Positions 27,782 through 37,474 of a DNA stretch of 61,682 nucleotides are shown piece after piece. The stretch comes from Fidelibacterota bacterium. Its GTDB lineage: Bacteria; Fidelibacterota; Marinisomatia; Marinisomatales; TCS55. The number at the start of each line of letters is the position of its first letter. Position 1 is the stretch's first letter. The notes below the pieces were generated by a model, which made no database searches, had not been told where the DNA came from, and worked only from the letters and a program-made list of their open reading frames with translations. Location of the stretch: positions 1-61,682 of the forward strand of contig JADFRD010000004.1 of the NCBI GenBank assembly GCA_022561485.1, written 5' to 3'. The position numbers and the translations under genes are program-made.

Positions 27782-28834
27782 ATGGAATATAGTAACAGTG
27801 AGGTGCGCACGGTTACTGTTCGCGTGTTAACGGATAAACCGGTCAGGAAGACCCCATACCAGGTTAAGGGTGTTTTTATGCGCCAATATCCTGATTTGGA
27901 AGTGATATCTATGATGGATGGAACATACCGAGATCAGTTTCTCTATCCCCGGGTACAAGTAAAAATCTTGAATGAACAAATATATATTATTGGAATTCAT
28001 GAAGGTGTAGATCCTGTTATTGAGATGGCTGACAGGCTCGATATATTGGATTTTGGCAATATTACATTTCAGGTTTTTGATACAGAAGTGAGCTCCAATG
28101 CAGATCATTTCAGACAGGTGGACAGGTTGGTCAGGTATCGTTTTCTAACTCCCTGGGTGGCATTAAACCAAACAACAGGTAGTCGCTATCGATTCTTGAA
28201 TAATACAGAACGGTTATCCTTCTTGAATCGTCTTTTGGGTCAAAACATTGTGTTTTTAGCCCGGGAGATGGGCGTTGAGCTCAACGATAAAATCTTTACA
28301 AAAGTGAACTTGACATCTTTGTTCCCTAAACCGGTTGATGAACGTTTTTGGGGTGCATTTTCAGGTGAATTTCGGACGAACTTCCTTCTCCCGAATTATA
28401 TGGGAATCGGAAATGGAATCACTCGCGGTTATGGTGCGTTATATGGTATGTTTAATCCAAAATCATTTCAATTCAACCTGGAAGAGTTGGATGAGAAAAT
28501 GGAGGAAAAAGATACCAAAGAAAAAATGGCTTATGCAGAATCAGAGCTTGAAGGTGTTTCTATGAAAGATGTTCCGAAACCAAGACGGAATAGACTCAAA
28601 AAAGAAACGACAGAAAAAAAGTTGGACAAAAAATCAGAAAAAAAGACAGAAAAAAAGACAGAAAAAAAACCTAAAAAACTTCCTGTTAAGAAAAGCAGTA
28701 AAAAAGTATTGACGGAAGAATTTGACATAGAAGAGGATGATTCATTTTCTAAAATAATTGTGTCGGAGGATATCGCCCCTGAGGATTCAAAATTCAACAG
28801 TCCGGAATTTCATAAAAAACAACATAATTTATAA
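27782..28834 (+). CDS. Orphan Cas6b-like RNA-binding protein with lysine-rich tail
   Basis: A 350-residue protein. Residues 8-223 resemble the Cas6b type of CRISPR pre-crRNA endonucleases. There is an N-terminal ferredoxin-like half with YQVKGVFMRQYPD, then YPRVQVKILN (family YPxIQYK) and IIGIHEGVD (family GxGEG). The C-terminal half has FRTNFLLPNYMGIGNGITRGYGALYG, matching the family's F.tNf.LPd..GlGks.SrGfG glycine-rich loop. The catalytic His pair expected between residues 38 and 52 is missing (SMMDGTYRDQ there). Residues 224-350 are a disordered acidic/basic tail with KKSEKKTEKKTEKKPKK. No CRISPR array or other cas gene is in the window. It lies 59 nt after rho and abuts the aminotransferase gene. 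An RNA-related role is inference. Confidence 0.65.
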   Translation: MEYSNSEVRTVTVRVLTDKPVRKTPYQVKGVFMRQYPDLEVISMMDGTYRDQFLYPRVQVKILNEQIYIIGIHEGVDPVIEMADRLDILDFGNITFQVFDTEVSSNADHFRQVDRLVRYRFLTPWVALNQTTGSRYRFLNNTERLSFLNRLLGQNIVFLAREMGVELNDKIFTKVNLTSLFPKPVDERFWGAFSGEFRTNFLLPNYMGIGNGITRGYGALYGMFNPKSFQFNLEELDEKMEEKDTKEKMAYAESELEGVSMKDVPKPRRNRLKKETTEKKLDKKSEKKTEKKTEKKPKKLPVKKSSKKVLTEEFDIEEDDSFSKIIVSEDIAPEDSKFNSPEFHKKQHNL

Positions 28835-30046
28835 ATGACATCCCATCCCGTTAAGTTTGCAAACCGTGTCGCACGGGTAAAGCCTTCGTTTACCCTGGAA
28901 ATGGCTTCCCGGGCTGCGGAAATGCGCTCTCAGGGTATTGATGTTATCAATTTCAGCGTTGGCGAACCTGATTTCAATACACCTGAACATATCATTGCTG
29001 CTGGGAAAACAGCTATGGATGAAGGGTATACAAAATATACAGCAGGCGCCGGTATGATAGAACTCCGGCAAGCCATTTGTGATAAACTGAAACGTGAAAA
29101 CGGGGTGGATTACACACCAGTTGAAATACTGGTTTCTAATGGCGAAAAGCAAAGTTTGTATAATGCATGCCAAGTTCTATTTGATAAAGGGGATGAAGTT
29201 GTGGTTTTTGCACCTTATTGGGTATCATTTCCGGAATTTGTACGATTGGCAGATGCTGAACCTATTATTGTTGGCACGCTGCCCCATAAACAGTTTGAAG
29301 CGGATTTTGATGATTTGGAAAAGAAAGTCACCGAGAATGTTAAAGGTGTCATTGTTAATTCCCCCTCTAATCCAACAGGGGGAGTGTGGAGCTCCGAAGC
29401 ATTAATCAGGTTGTTGAATCTTGCAGCAAAACGTAATTGGACGGTGATATCAGATGAATGTTATGAACGCCTGGTTTTTGATGGAGAATTTATCAGCGCT
29501 GAAAAATTGAATCGTGATTATAACATTGGTGCAAGAGTGGTTACGTGTATGAGTCTTTCGAAAACATATGCCATGACAGGTTGGCGGATTGGCTATGCGG
29601 CGGGAGATGAGGCGATCATTAAAGCCATGAGCAAGATTCAGGGACAAACAACGTCCTGCGCTAATTCCATAGGTCAACGGGCTGCCATTGTAGCCTTATC
29701 CGGAGATCAACAGCCTGTAGAAGAAATGAGGATAAAATTTAGAAAACGCCGTGATTTGATGGTCAGTCTGTTGAATGAAATTCCTAATGTAACGTGTGTG
29801 ATGCCAGGGGGAGCATTCTATGCCTTCCCGGATTTATCTCATTATATAGGAAAAAAGGCCAACGGGAAAATAATTCAGGATTCTTTCGATCTGAGTGAAT
29901 ATATATTAAATTTGGAGTCTGTAGTAACCGTGCCTGGGGATGGTTTTGGTGCGCCGGGGCATATAAGATTTTCGTGCGCCACCGATAGGGATACAATCCG
30001 AAGAGGAATTTCCAAAGTGGCGAATGCATTAAAACAATTGGATTAA
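28835..30046 (+). CDS. PLP-dependent aspartate-type aminotransferase (class I)
   Basis: A 403-residue fold-type I aminotransferase, most like bacterial AspB/AspC of the I-gamma group. Motifs: NFSVGEPDFNTPEHI, TKYTAGAGMIELRQAI, VSNGEKQSLYNA, NSPSNPTGGVWS, SDECYERLVFDG, and the PLP-lysine segment SLSKTYAMTGWRIGYA. C-terminal substrate Arg region: GHIRFSCA. Likely transfers amino groups between aspartate and 2-oxoglutarate, though related enzymes use prephenate or other substrates. It begins immediately at the stop of the Cas6b-like gene and is followed 12 nt later by rpmE. Confidence 0.93.
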   Translation: MTSHPVKFANRVARVKPSFTLEMASRAAEMRSQGIDVINFSVGEPDFNTPEHIIAAGKTAMDEGYTKYTAGAGMIELRQAICDKLKRENGVDYTPVEILVSNGEKQSLYNACQVLFDKGDEVVVFAPYWVSFPEFVRLADAEPIIVGTLPHKQFEADFDDLEKKVTENVKGVIVNSPSNPTGGVWSSEALIRLLNLAAKRNWTVISDECYERLVFDGEFISAEKLNRDYNIGARVVTCMSLSKTYAMTGWRIGYAAGDEAIIKAMSKIQGQTTSCANSIGQRAAIVALSGDQQPVEEMRIKFRKRRDLMVSLLNEIPNVTCVMPGGAFYAFPDLSHYIGKKANGKIIQDSFDLSEYILNLESVVTVPGDGFGAPGHIRFSCATDRDTIRRGISKVANALKQLD

Positions 30047-30058
30047 AGGAGTTTTATT

Positions 30059-30265
30059 ATGAAACAGGGAATCCATCCCGAAAATAAACTTGGCAGGGTA
30101 ACGTGCGCCTGTGGTCATTCATTTGAAGTGTATAGCACTTTGGGCGACCAGCGTATTGATATCTGTTCTGTTTGCCATCCTTTCTTTTCAGGAAAGCAGA
30201 AATTGGTAGACACTGCCGGACGTATAGAAAAGTTTAAAGCGAAATACGCTAAATTAGCCCGGTAA
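30059..30265 (+). CDS. rpmE: 50S ribosomal protein L31, zinc-binding form
   Basis: 68 residues. Starts [22 protein letters not shown] and carries the CxC (CAC) plus CSVC zinc-binding cysteines of the 'C+' L31 type; the family end [20 protein letters not shown] is intact. A clear SD (AAGGAG) precedes it. Placement downstream of rho is the common bacterial arrangement. Confidence 0.97.
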   Translation: MKQGIHPENKLGRVTCACGHSFEVYSTLGDQRIDICSVCHPFFSGKQKLVDTAGRIEKFKAKYAKLAR

Positions 30266-30282
30266 CCAACCATAAAATATCG

Positions 30283-30323
30283 TGGCTCCATGGACAGGTA
30301 TATCTGGATGGAGCCATTTTTTT
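30283..30323 (+). terminator. Rho-independent terminator after rpmE
   Basis: A perfect 9-bp stem, TGGCTCCAT (30283-30291) with ATGGAGCCA (30308-30316), has a 16-nt loop and is followed by seven T (30317-30323). The next gene starts immediately after it, so some readthrough or an attenuation role is likely. Confidence 0.85.
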
Positions 30324-30327
30324 GCCT

Positions 30328-31287
30328 ATGAAACACTTATTATTAACCTTAATGAAACCTTCCATTCTTGTTGGCGGTCAGGCCGTCATAGAAGGAGTTA
30401 TGATGCGTGTGCCTGGTGCGTATGCGACTGCCGTGCGCGATCCTGAAGGAAATGTACACGTGGATAAACATGTTTTCACATCGCGAGTGGAAACATCCGC
30501 TTTTTGGAAAAGACCTATACTCCGCGGGATAATGGCCTTATTTGAATCCATGAAAATGGGTATGTCCACGTTACAATGGTCTGTGGATATTGCCATGCCG
30601 GAAGAAGCAGAAAAAAAACCTGGAAAACTGGCAAATATTTTTTCAATGTTATTCGCCATTGGTCTAGCTGTAAGTATGTTTGTTGTCGCTCCCCTGTGGA
30701 TGACAACTTGGCTGATGGATATAGAACGGGAAGCATTCTTTTTTAACTTGATTTCAGGATGTTTCCGCATTTCGTTTTTCATACTGTATTTATTGGCCAT
30801 TTCCATGATGAAAGATGTCAAACGTCTTTTCTGTTACCATGGAGCAGAACACCGCGTTGTGTTTAATTTTGAGTCAGGAAAAACTGTTAATATAGAAAAT
30901 GCCCAATCATTTCCGACCCATCATCCCCGTTGCGGAACCAGTTTTTTATTCATCGTCTTGTTGTCAGCGATTCTTGTTTTTGCCCTGATTGATACCATAA
31001 TAATAGCCATATTTGGTGAAATAACCATTTTGTATCGTATTGCATTTCATCTACCCTTAATGCCTTTGGTTGCAGGAATATCCTATGAAATTATTAAAAT
31101 CACAGCCCGGAAAGATAAAAATCTGTTCTTTCGTGCATTGCGGGCTCCCGGCCTGTGGCTGCAAAGGATTACCACGCAACCGCCGGACGATGAAATGGTT
31201 GATGTCGCTATAACCGCTTTAAAAAATGCCTTTGGTGATAAGTATAATGAGATGGCGGGAAAAAAATACACGGCAGAGGCTATCTGA
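30328..31287 (+). CDS. DUF1385 family membrane protein
   Basis: About 319 residues. Conserved family block [29 protein letters not shown] at the N-terminus, four or five TM helices (about 110-135, 145-170, 205-225, 235-260), and the second block [18 protein letters not shown] with [12 protein letters not shown]. The biochemical function of DUF1385 is not established, but the gene is habitually found between rpmE and prfA, as here. The start could be 30328 or the Met at 30352; neither has a good SD, and the terminator T-run lies just before 30328. Overlaps prfA by one base. Confidence 0.9.
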   Translation: MKHLLLTLMKPSILVGGQAVIEGVMMRVPGAYATAVRDPEGNVHVDKHVFTSRVETSAFWKRPILRGIMALFESMKMGMSTLQWSVDIAMPEEAEKKPGKLANIFSMLFAIGLAVSMFVVAPLWMTTWLMDIEREAFFFNLISGCFRISFFILYLLAISMMKDVKRLFCYHGAEHRVVFNFESGKTVNIENAQSFPTHHPRCGTSFLFIVLLSAILVFALIDTIIIAIFGEITILYRIAFHLPLMPLVAGISYEIIKITARKDKNLFFRALRAPGLWLQRITTQPPDDEMVDVAITALKNAFGDKYNEMAGKKYTAEAI

Positions 31288-32348
31288 TGAAAAATAAAAT
31301 TGAAATAATCATAGCTCGATATGATGAATTGAGTCAGTTATTAACTGAACCTGCGGTGATGAATAATCAAAACAAGTTAAAAGAAACAGCCCGGGAACAC
31401 AGCCAATTAACCGTCATAGTGGAAAAAGGAAGGGAATATTTATCTGTATGTCAACAAATTGCAGACGATGAAGAAATACTATCGGGGGACGATGCTGATC
31501 TGAAAGAAATTGCACAGGAAGAACTGGCTGATTTGAAAGAACAAAAGAACACATTGGAAGCTGAACTTAAGGTCATATTGCTGCCGAAAGATCCGAATGA
31601 TGATAAAAATACTATTGTAGAAATTCGCGCCGGAACAGGCGGGGAAGAAGCAGCGTTATTTGCAGCAGACTTGTATCGCATGTATATCCATTACGCAGAA
31701 CGAAACAATTGGATGAGCGAAGTGATGAATGTAAATGAAACAGGCATAGGCGGTTATAAGGAAATCATTTTTTCCATGACAGGTAAAGGGGCTTTTGGAT
31801 TAATGAAATATGAAAGTGGCGTGCACCGTGTTCAGCGTGTTCCGAAAACCGAAACAGGGGGACGTGTCCATACATCGGCTGCGACAGTAGCTGTGTTACC
31901 TGAAGCCGAAGAAGCAGAAGTAGATATCAATGAAAATGACTTAAAAATTGATACGTTCCGCGCCAGCGGCGCAGGAGGTCAGCATGTGAATAAAACGGAA
32001 TCTGCCATACGCATCACCCATATCCCTTCTGGCCTGGTGGTATCATGCCAGGATGAAAAATCTCAGCATCAAAACCGCTTACTGGCCATGAAAGTACTAC
32101 GCTCAAGATTATTGGCGCAAGAACAAGAACGGTTGGCTCAGGAACGAGCCGATGTACGAAAATCTATGGTATCAACGGGAGACCGGTCTGCGAAAATCCG
32201 TACATATAATTTTCCTCAAGGACGCATTACAGATCATCGCATTAATTACACAGCATATAATTTGGAAGATGTAATGAATGGAAATATTGTGGAATTGATT
32301 GAACAATTAAAACTTGCGGAACAGCAGGAGCTACTGGCTGGGGACTGA
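31287..32348 (+). CDS. prfA: Peptide chain release factor 1
   Basis: Terminates translation at UAA/UAG. 353 residues. It has the helical N-terminal domain, a codon-recognition region near [14 protein letters not shown], and the catalytic GGQ motif in [37 protein letters not shown] is the standard C-terminal block. The prmC gene, whose product methylates the GGQ glutamine, overlaps its last base. Confidence 0.97.
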   Translation: MKNKIEIIIARYDELSQLLTEPAVMNNQNKLKETAREHSQLTVIVEKGREYLSVCQQIADDEEILSGDDADLKEIAQEELADLKEQKNTLEAELKVILLPKDPNDDKNTIVEIRAGTGGEEAALFAADLYRMYIHYAERNNWMSEVMNVNETGIGGYKEIIFSMTGKGAFGLMKYESGVHRVQRVPKTETGGRVHTSAATVAVLPEAEEAEVDINENDLKIDTFRASGAGGQHVNKTESAIRITHIPSGLVVSCQDEKSQHQNRLLAMKVLRSRLLAQEQERLAQERADVRKSMVSTGDRSAKIRTYNFPQGRITDHRINYTAYNLEDVMNGNIVELIEQLKLAEQQELLAGD

Positions 32349-33211
32349 TGGTCCCGGTTCCAAAAGACAATCAAAGCAACAGCTGGCTGGATTGGTCAGC
32401 GCAACAACTTTCATTTATTATAGATGATCCGAGACAAGAAGCCAAATGGCTTCTATCAGCGCTGCTCAATTGCACACTTTCAGAACTTCAGTTAAATTAT
32501 TCAGAAATATCAACGGATGCAGCTACAACATTTAAACAATGGATTAAAAGACGATCTGCCGGGGAGCCTGCACAATATATTGCCGGCTGGACAGAATTTT
32601 ACGCAAGACGGTTTAATCTAACCAAAGATGTATTGATCCCCAGACAGGAAACAGAACGTTTGGTAGATGTGGCCATTTATACATTTCAGGAATGGGAAAA
32701 TCCACGATTGGTAGATATTGGTACCGGGGCCGGATGCATTGCCATATCCGTTGCAGCAGAATTGCCTCATGCGGATGTAGAAGGACAGGATATTTCATTA
32801 ACATCCCTGGCTGTTGCTGAAGAAAATGCTGAATTGAATAAACTATCCAATGTAACGTTCATGCAATCTAACTTTTTGAATAATTATCCTCCGCAACCGA
32901 TCTACAATGGATTGCTTATGAATCCACCATATATTCCTAAAGATGAAATGGATTCTCTTATGATAGAAGTTCGAGATCATGAACCTTTGCAGGCGCTTAC
33001 AGACTATAGCGACGGTCTCACATTTTATAGGCATTTAGCAGAATATGCCAAGAAATGGGTTTTTCCCGGAGGCTGGCTAATCCTGGAAGTGGGATTGGGA
33101 GATCACCCTCAAAAAGCTGCTGATTATTTTCGGACAAACAATTTTAATCAATTAGAACTTATTGCTGATTTTAATGGAGATGACAGAGTATTAAAGGTAC
33201 AGGTACAATGA
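32348..33211 (+). CDS. prmC: Release factor glutamine methyltransferase
   Basis: N5-glutamine methyltransferase that modifies the GGQ of release factors using S-adenosylmethionine. 287 residues. N-terminal helical domain with GEPAQYIAGWTEFYARRF, then VLIPRQETERLVD, SAM-binding VDIGTGAGCIAISVA and the catalytic MNPPYIP. It follows prfA with a one-base overlap, the expected functional pair, and overlaps the UbiA-like gene by 4 nt. Confidence 0.96.
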   Translation: MVPVPKDNQSNSWLDWSAQQLSFIIDDPRQEAKWLLSALLNCTLSELQLNYSEISTDAATTFKQWIKRRSAGEPAQYIAGWTEFYARRFNLTKDVLIPRQETERLVDVAIYTFQEWENPRLVDIGTGAGCIAISVAAELPHADVEGQDISLTSLAVAEENAELNKLSNVTFMQSNFLNNYPPQPIYNGLLMNPPYIPKDEMDSLMIEVRDHEPLQALTDYSDGLTFYRHLAEYAKKWVFPGGWLILEVGLGDHPQKAADYFRTNNFNQLELIADFNGDDRVLKVQVQ

Positions 33212-34053
33212 AATCGTTCTGGCACCATATCAAGTTATTACGTCCGTTGAATCTTTTAACCGGCGCTTTTGCTATGGTGGTTAGCGCCGGCATCATGAAC
33301 CGTTTCTTTGAAACAAAAACACTGTTAATAACCATTTGTGTTGTTGTGTGTTACAATGCTGCTGCCAATGCCTACAACGATGTCATGGATTATAAAACGG
33401 ATGGTGTAAATCGACCCAAAAGACCTTTGGTTACAGGGCACGTAAAAATTAAAACGGCCATGTCCCTGGCAGTAATTCTTTTTGTAGTTGGCAGTGTATT
33501 CGCTTTTGGGTTGCCAATTATAGCTCGCGTCATTGCTATCGGAATTTCCATGCCCATCATGATTATTTATAGCAAAATACTGAAAGGAACACCGTTAATA
33601 GGAAATGCAACTGTGGCTTTGATTTTGGGTTTGGCATTTATTTTTGCCGGGGCTGCATTTAATCATATGGAACCAATGATTCTTCCTGCCTTGCTGGCGT
33701 TTGGTCTTACCTTTGTCCGGGAACTGGTTAAAGATATGGCGGACATTGAAGGAGATACAAAAGCAGGATTGAACACATTTCCGGTAAAATTTGGAATGCA
33801 TAAATCAGGTTATATTGCCATCACAGCTGCATTCATCGTAGGGCTGGGTTCGCTGGTGCCATTTTTAAACGGATATTATGGACTTCCATATTTGATTATT
33901 CTTGTTTTAGGTGTGGAAATACCACTGGGAATGATCGTATTTTCATTTCTGAAATCGCCTGAAATTGAACAGGCAAAACGCTATTCCGAGGTACTAAAAT
34001 TCAGTACAATTGCAGGATTAATGGCCTTTTTTATAGATAATTATGTCAACTGA
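33208..34053 (+). CDS. UbiA-superfamily prenyltransferase, DGGGP-synthase-like
   Basis: A 281-residue integral membrane prenyltransferase with about eight or nine TM helices. The first Asp-rich motif, NAAANAYNDVMDYKTDGVNR, is followed by PKRPLVTG. The second, FVRELVKDMADIEGDTKAG, ends in LNTFPVKFG. Both are worded like digeranylgeranylglyceryl-phosphate synthases (archaeal ether lipids), a subgroup also known from FCB-group bacteria, rather than ubiquinone UbiA or menaquinone MenA. The alternative is another quinone or haem-type UbiA enzyme. Overlaps prmC by 4 nt and dnaE by 11 nt. Confidence 0.85.
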   Translation: MKSFWHHIKLLRPLNLLTGAFAMVVSAGIMNRFFETKTLLITICVVVCYNAAANAYNDVMDYKTDGVNRPKRPLVTGHVKIKTAMSLAVILFVVGSVFAFGLPIIARVIAIGISMPIMIIYSKILKGTPLIGNATVALILGLAFIFAGAAFNHMEPMILPALLAFGLTFVRELVKDMADIEGDTKAGLNTFPVKFGMHKSGYIAITAAFIVGLGSLVPFLNGYYGLPYLIILVLGVEIPLGMIVFSFLKSPEIEQAKRYSEVLKFSTIAGLMAFFIDNYVN

Positions 34054-37000
34054 ATTCGTTCATTTACACAACCATTCAGACTACAGTCTGTTAGACGGCG
34101 CTCAAACCGTTCAGACGTTGGTGAACACCATTGATGATCTGGGAATGGATTCTGTAGCACTCACGGAACACGGTAATATGTTCAGCGTGATACCTTATTA
34201 TAAATCGGCGAAAAAGAAGGGCGTTAAACCCATTATCGGTTGTGAGGTCTACGTGGCTCATGGGAGCCGTTTTGATAAGAAGCCCCGGGCTGAAGGGGGT
34301 TGGGGAAACAATCATCTCATTCTTCTCGCTCAAAATTATACCGGTTACCGTAATCTGATGAAGCTGGTGACATTTGGGTATTTAGAAGGATTTTATTATC
34401 GTCCGCGGATTGATAAAGAATTGCTTAAAGAGTACAGCGAAGGGTTAATATGTTCTTCCGGATGCTTAAAAGGAGAAGTGCCTGAGAAACTGATAAAAGG
34501 AGACTGGGAAGGCGCCAAGGCTGCTGCTTTGGAATATGCGGAAATGTTTCCCGGAAGATACTATTTAGAAATTCAAAACCATGGTATTGATGCTGAACTA
34601 CGAAATATAGAACTCATAACCAAATTGGCGAAAGAACTGGACTTGCCGCTTGTGGCGACCAATGATGCCCACTACGCTAAACACGATCACTGGGAAGCGC
34701 ATGATATCCATATTTGCCTGGGGACCGGTAAAGAGAGGGATGATCCGAACCGATTGCGCTATGCAACGCCTGAATTTTATTTTAAATCGCAGGATGACAT
34801 GTATACGCTGTTCAAGGATTATCCCGAAGCGCTGGCAAATACGCGCCAAATAGCAGACAGTATAGATCTGGAATTACCCATGGGGAAATATCATTTACCC
34901 AATTTTCCAATTCCTGAAAATGCTTCATCTCGAAATCCGGATGAATATCTCCAGCATTTATGTGAAGATGGAGTACGCACTATCTACGGAGACATTACTC
35001 CTGAACTCCAGGAGAGGTTAAACCACGAGCTGGATGTAATCAAGAAAATGGGCTTTGCCGGTTATTTTCTTATTACCAGGGATTTTGTAAAGTATGCAAA
35101 AGACAATAGCATTCCTGTGGGTCCCGGACGCGGTTCTGCAGCGGGCAGTTTGGTTTCTTATGCTCTTAATATCACAACCATTGATCCTTTAAAACACGAA
35201 CTGCTTTTTGAGCGGTTTTTAAATCCGGAACGTATCAGCTTGCCGGATATTGATATTGATTTCTGTATCGAACGCCGGGGAGAAGTCATTGATTATATTA
35301 AAAAACAATACGGTGAAAATTCTGTTACCCAAATTATTACATTTGGTAAAATGAAAGCCCGTCAAGCCATCCGGGATGTGGGCCGTGTCCTCGGATTTTC
35401 CTTTGGTGAAGTGGATAAAATTGCGAAAATGATTCCCGTTGGACCCTTTGTAACATTGAAACAAGCCTTGAGCCAAAGCCCTGGTCTGCGTGAAGCTGCC
35501 GATGGCCAATTTAAAGAGCTCATTGAGCACGCTTTTACCCTGGAAGGGATGAACCGTCATGCGTCTACACATGCCGCCGGGGTGGTAATAACCCCAGGAG
35601 ATTTGACCGATTACACACCTCTTTTTAAAACCAACACCGGCGATATAACATCCCAGTATGATATGAAAGGTCTGGAAGATCTGGGGCTATTGAAAATGGA
35701 CTTCCTAGGCCTTCGCACCTTGACGGTGATTGACCATACGCTGAAGTTATTGAAGGAACGAAGTGAAAAAATTGACATTGAAAAAATCAATATGGAAGAT
35801 GCTAATGTTTACAAATTATTTGCCAAAGGAATGACCGTCGGTGTGTTCCAGTTTGAATCTTCCGGTATGCGTGAATTTTTGAAAAAGTTGAAACCAACTC
35901 AGATTGAAGACTTGATTGCCATGAATGCCCTTTACCGTCCGGGGCCCATGGAAAATATTGATGATTTTATCAAACGGAAACACGGAATAAAGAAGATCAC
36001 CTATCTTCATCCTGCAATGGAACATATCCTGGAAGAAACATACGGAATTATTGTCTACCAGGAACAGGTTATGCAGATCGCTCATGAAATTGCCGGCTTT
36101 TCACTGGAGGAAGCAGATATTATGCGCCGGGCCATGGGAAAGAAAAATCGTGAACTTATGGAGGAATTAAAATTAAAATTTATTGATGGCGCTGTGACAA
36201 ATAACATCGGCCGTAAAGCAGCCGAAAAGATTTATGCTCTTATTGAAAAATTTGCTGAATATGGTTTTAACAAAAGTCATTCCACAGCGTATGCATATGT
36301 GGCCTACCAAACTGCATGGCTAAAAACTCATCATACCGCTGAATTCATGTCCGCGAACCTCACCAGTGAAATGTCCAATATCGATCGTGTGGTGATTCTG
36401 ATTAATGAATGCCGGAAGCTGAAAATTACAGTGGATGCGCCAGACGTAAATGTATCTGACATCCATTTTAAGCCGGTGAATGACAAAACAATTTCATATG
36501 GTTTGAATGCCATCAAGAATGTAGGAACCAAATCTTTGGAACATATTTTGGCTACTAGAGACAAAGATGAAACGTTTGAATCATTATTCGATTTTACTTC
36601 CAACGTTGATCTGCGGGCTGTAAATCGTAAGGTATTGGAAAGCCTGATTATGTCCGGCGCTATGGACAGCATGAATGGTACGAGAGCAGAAAAATATGCA
36701 TCAATAGATATTGCACTTAAATATGGACAGCAGATCCAGGAAAACCGTCTAAGGAATCAAGTGGATTTATTTGGTTCAGCCACCAATGGACGTCATGCGA
36801 TGGTGCCTGAATTACTCACGGCTGAAGATTGGACAGATACTGTATCCTTGCAAAATGAAAAAGAAGTTTTAGGCCTTTATTTAAGCGGCCATCCTTTGCT
36901 GAAATTCGCTGAAGATCTGGAGGAATTCAGTAATTTTGATTTTAGTGAGAATGTGGGAGAAATAAAATTAGATAATGTACGTTTGGGAGGCAGTATTCAA

Positions 37001-37474
37001 GATTTTAAATTGCACTTCGACCGTAAGAATAATCAAATGGCATTTTTTAAACTGGAATGCCTTGGGGGACAAGCAGAAGTGTTGGTTTTCAGCAGCGTTT
37101 TTGAAAAGTACAAAGATTTGTTGGATCAGGATGAAATTGTTTTTATCAGCGGAAAGCCCACGGATACATCTGATTTCAGTGATTTAAAAATCATTGCAGA
37201 TGAAATTGTCGCATTGGATAAAGCACGTGATTACTTTTCAAAACATGTGAATATCCGCATTGAACCTGATAAAATGAACCCAGAGGATGTGGATGCATTA
37301 TTTTCTTTAATACAACAACATCATGGCAACTGTGGATTAATGTTTCATGTAGGGGCTAAAGAAGGAAAAGGCCAAAAGATTTTATCACATAACGTGAGGA
37401 TTTCCTCCAGCCGTGAGTTTATTAAAAAACTTCGAGAAGTTTATGGTAAAGAAAATATCTGGGTGTCTAATTGA
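34043..37474 (+). CDS. dnaE: DNA polymerase III subunit alpha
   Basis: The replicative polymerase, 1143 residues (normal for DnaE1). N-terminal PHP domain: FVHLHNHSDYSLLDGAQ, LTEHGNMF and GCEVYVA. Polymerase active site: GPGRGSAAGSLVSYAL, PDIDIDFC with two catalytic Asp, and later IAMNALYRPGPMENID, VYQEQVMQIAHEIAGFS and FNKSHSTAYAYVAYQTAWLK. The C-terminal part has an OB-fold (VRLGGSIQDFKLHF) and a tau-binding tail. It begins inside ubiA and ends overlapping dtd by 4 nt. Confidence 0.97.
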   Translation: MSTEFVHLHNHSDYSLLDGAQTVQTLVNTIDDLGMDSVALTEHGNMFSVIPYYKSAKKKGVKPIIGCEVYVAHGSRFDKKPRAEGGWGNNHLILLAQNYTGYRNLMKLVTFGYLEGFYYRPRIDKELLKEYSEGLICSSGCLKGEVPEKLIKGDWEGAKAAALEYAEMFPGRYYLEIQNHGIDAELRNIELITKLAKELDLPLVATNDAHYAKHDHWEAHDIHICLGTGKERDDPNRLRYATPEFYFKSQDDMYTLFKDYPEALANTRQIADSIDLELPMGKYHLPNFPIPENASSRNPDEYLQHLCEDGVRTIYGDITPELQERLNHELDVIKKMGFAGYFLITRDFVKYAKDNSIPVGPGRGSAAGSLVSYALNITTIDPLKHELLFERFLNPERISLPDIDIDFCIERRGEVIDYIKKQYGENSVTQIITFGKMKARQAIRDVGRVLGFSFGEVDKIAKMIPVGPFVTLKQALSQSPGLREAADGQFKELIEHAFTLEGMNRHASTHAAGVVITPGDLTDYTPLFKTNTGDITSQYDMKGLEDLGLLKMDFLGLRTLTVIDHTLKLLKERSEKIDIEKINMEDANVYKLFAKGMTVGVFQFESSGMREFLKKLKPTQIEDLIAMNALYRPGPMENIDDFIKRKHGIKKITYLHPAMEHILEETYGIIVYQEQVMQIAHEIAGFSLEEADIMRRAMGKKNRELMEELKLKFIDGAVTNNIGRKAAEKIYALIEKFAEYGFNKSHSTAYAYVAYQTAWLKTHHTAEFMSANLTSEMSNIDRVVILINECRKLKITVDAPDVNVSDIHFKPVNDKTISYGLNAIKNVGTKSLEHILATRDKDETFESLFDFTSNVDLRAVNRKVLESLIMSGAMDSMNGTRAEKYASIDIALKYGQQIQENRLRNQVDLFGSATNGRHAMVPELLTAEDWTDTVSLQNEKEVLGLYLSGHPLLKFAEDLEEFSNFDFSENVGEIKLDNVRLGGSIQDFKLHFDRKNNQMAFFKLECLGGQAEVLVFSSVFEKYKDLLDQDEIVFISGKPTDTSDFSDLKIIADEIVALDKARDYFSKHVNIRIEPDKMNPEDVDALFSLIQQHHGNCGLMFHVGAKEGKGQKILSHNVRISSSREFIKKLREVYGKENIWVSN

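Noticed and set aside
27782-28834. Idea of a CRISPR locus near the Cas6b-like gene
   Set aside because: I saw no direct repeats of 25-40 bases with regular spacers anywhere nearby, and no cas1, cas2 or effector gene.
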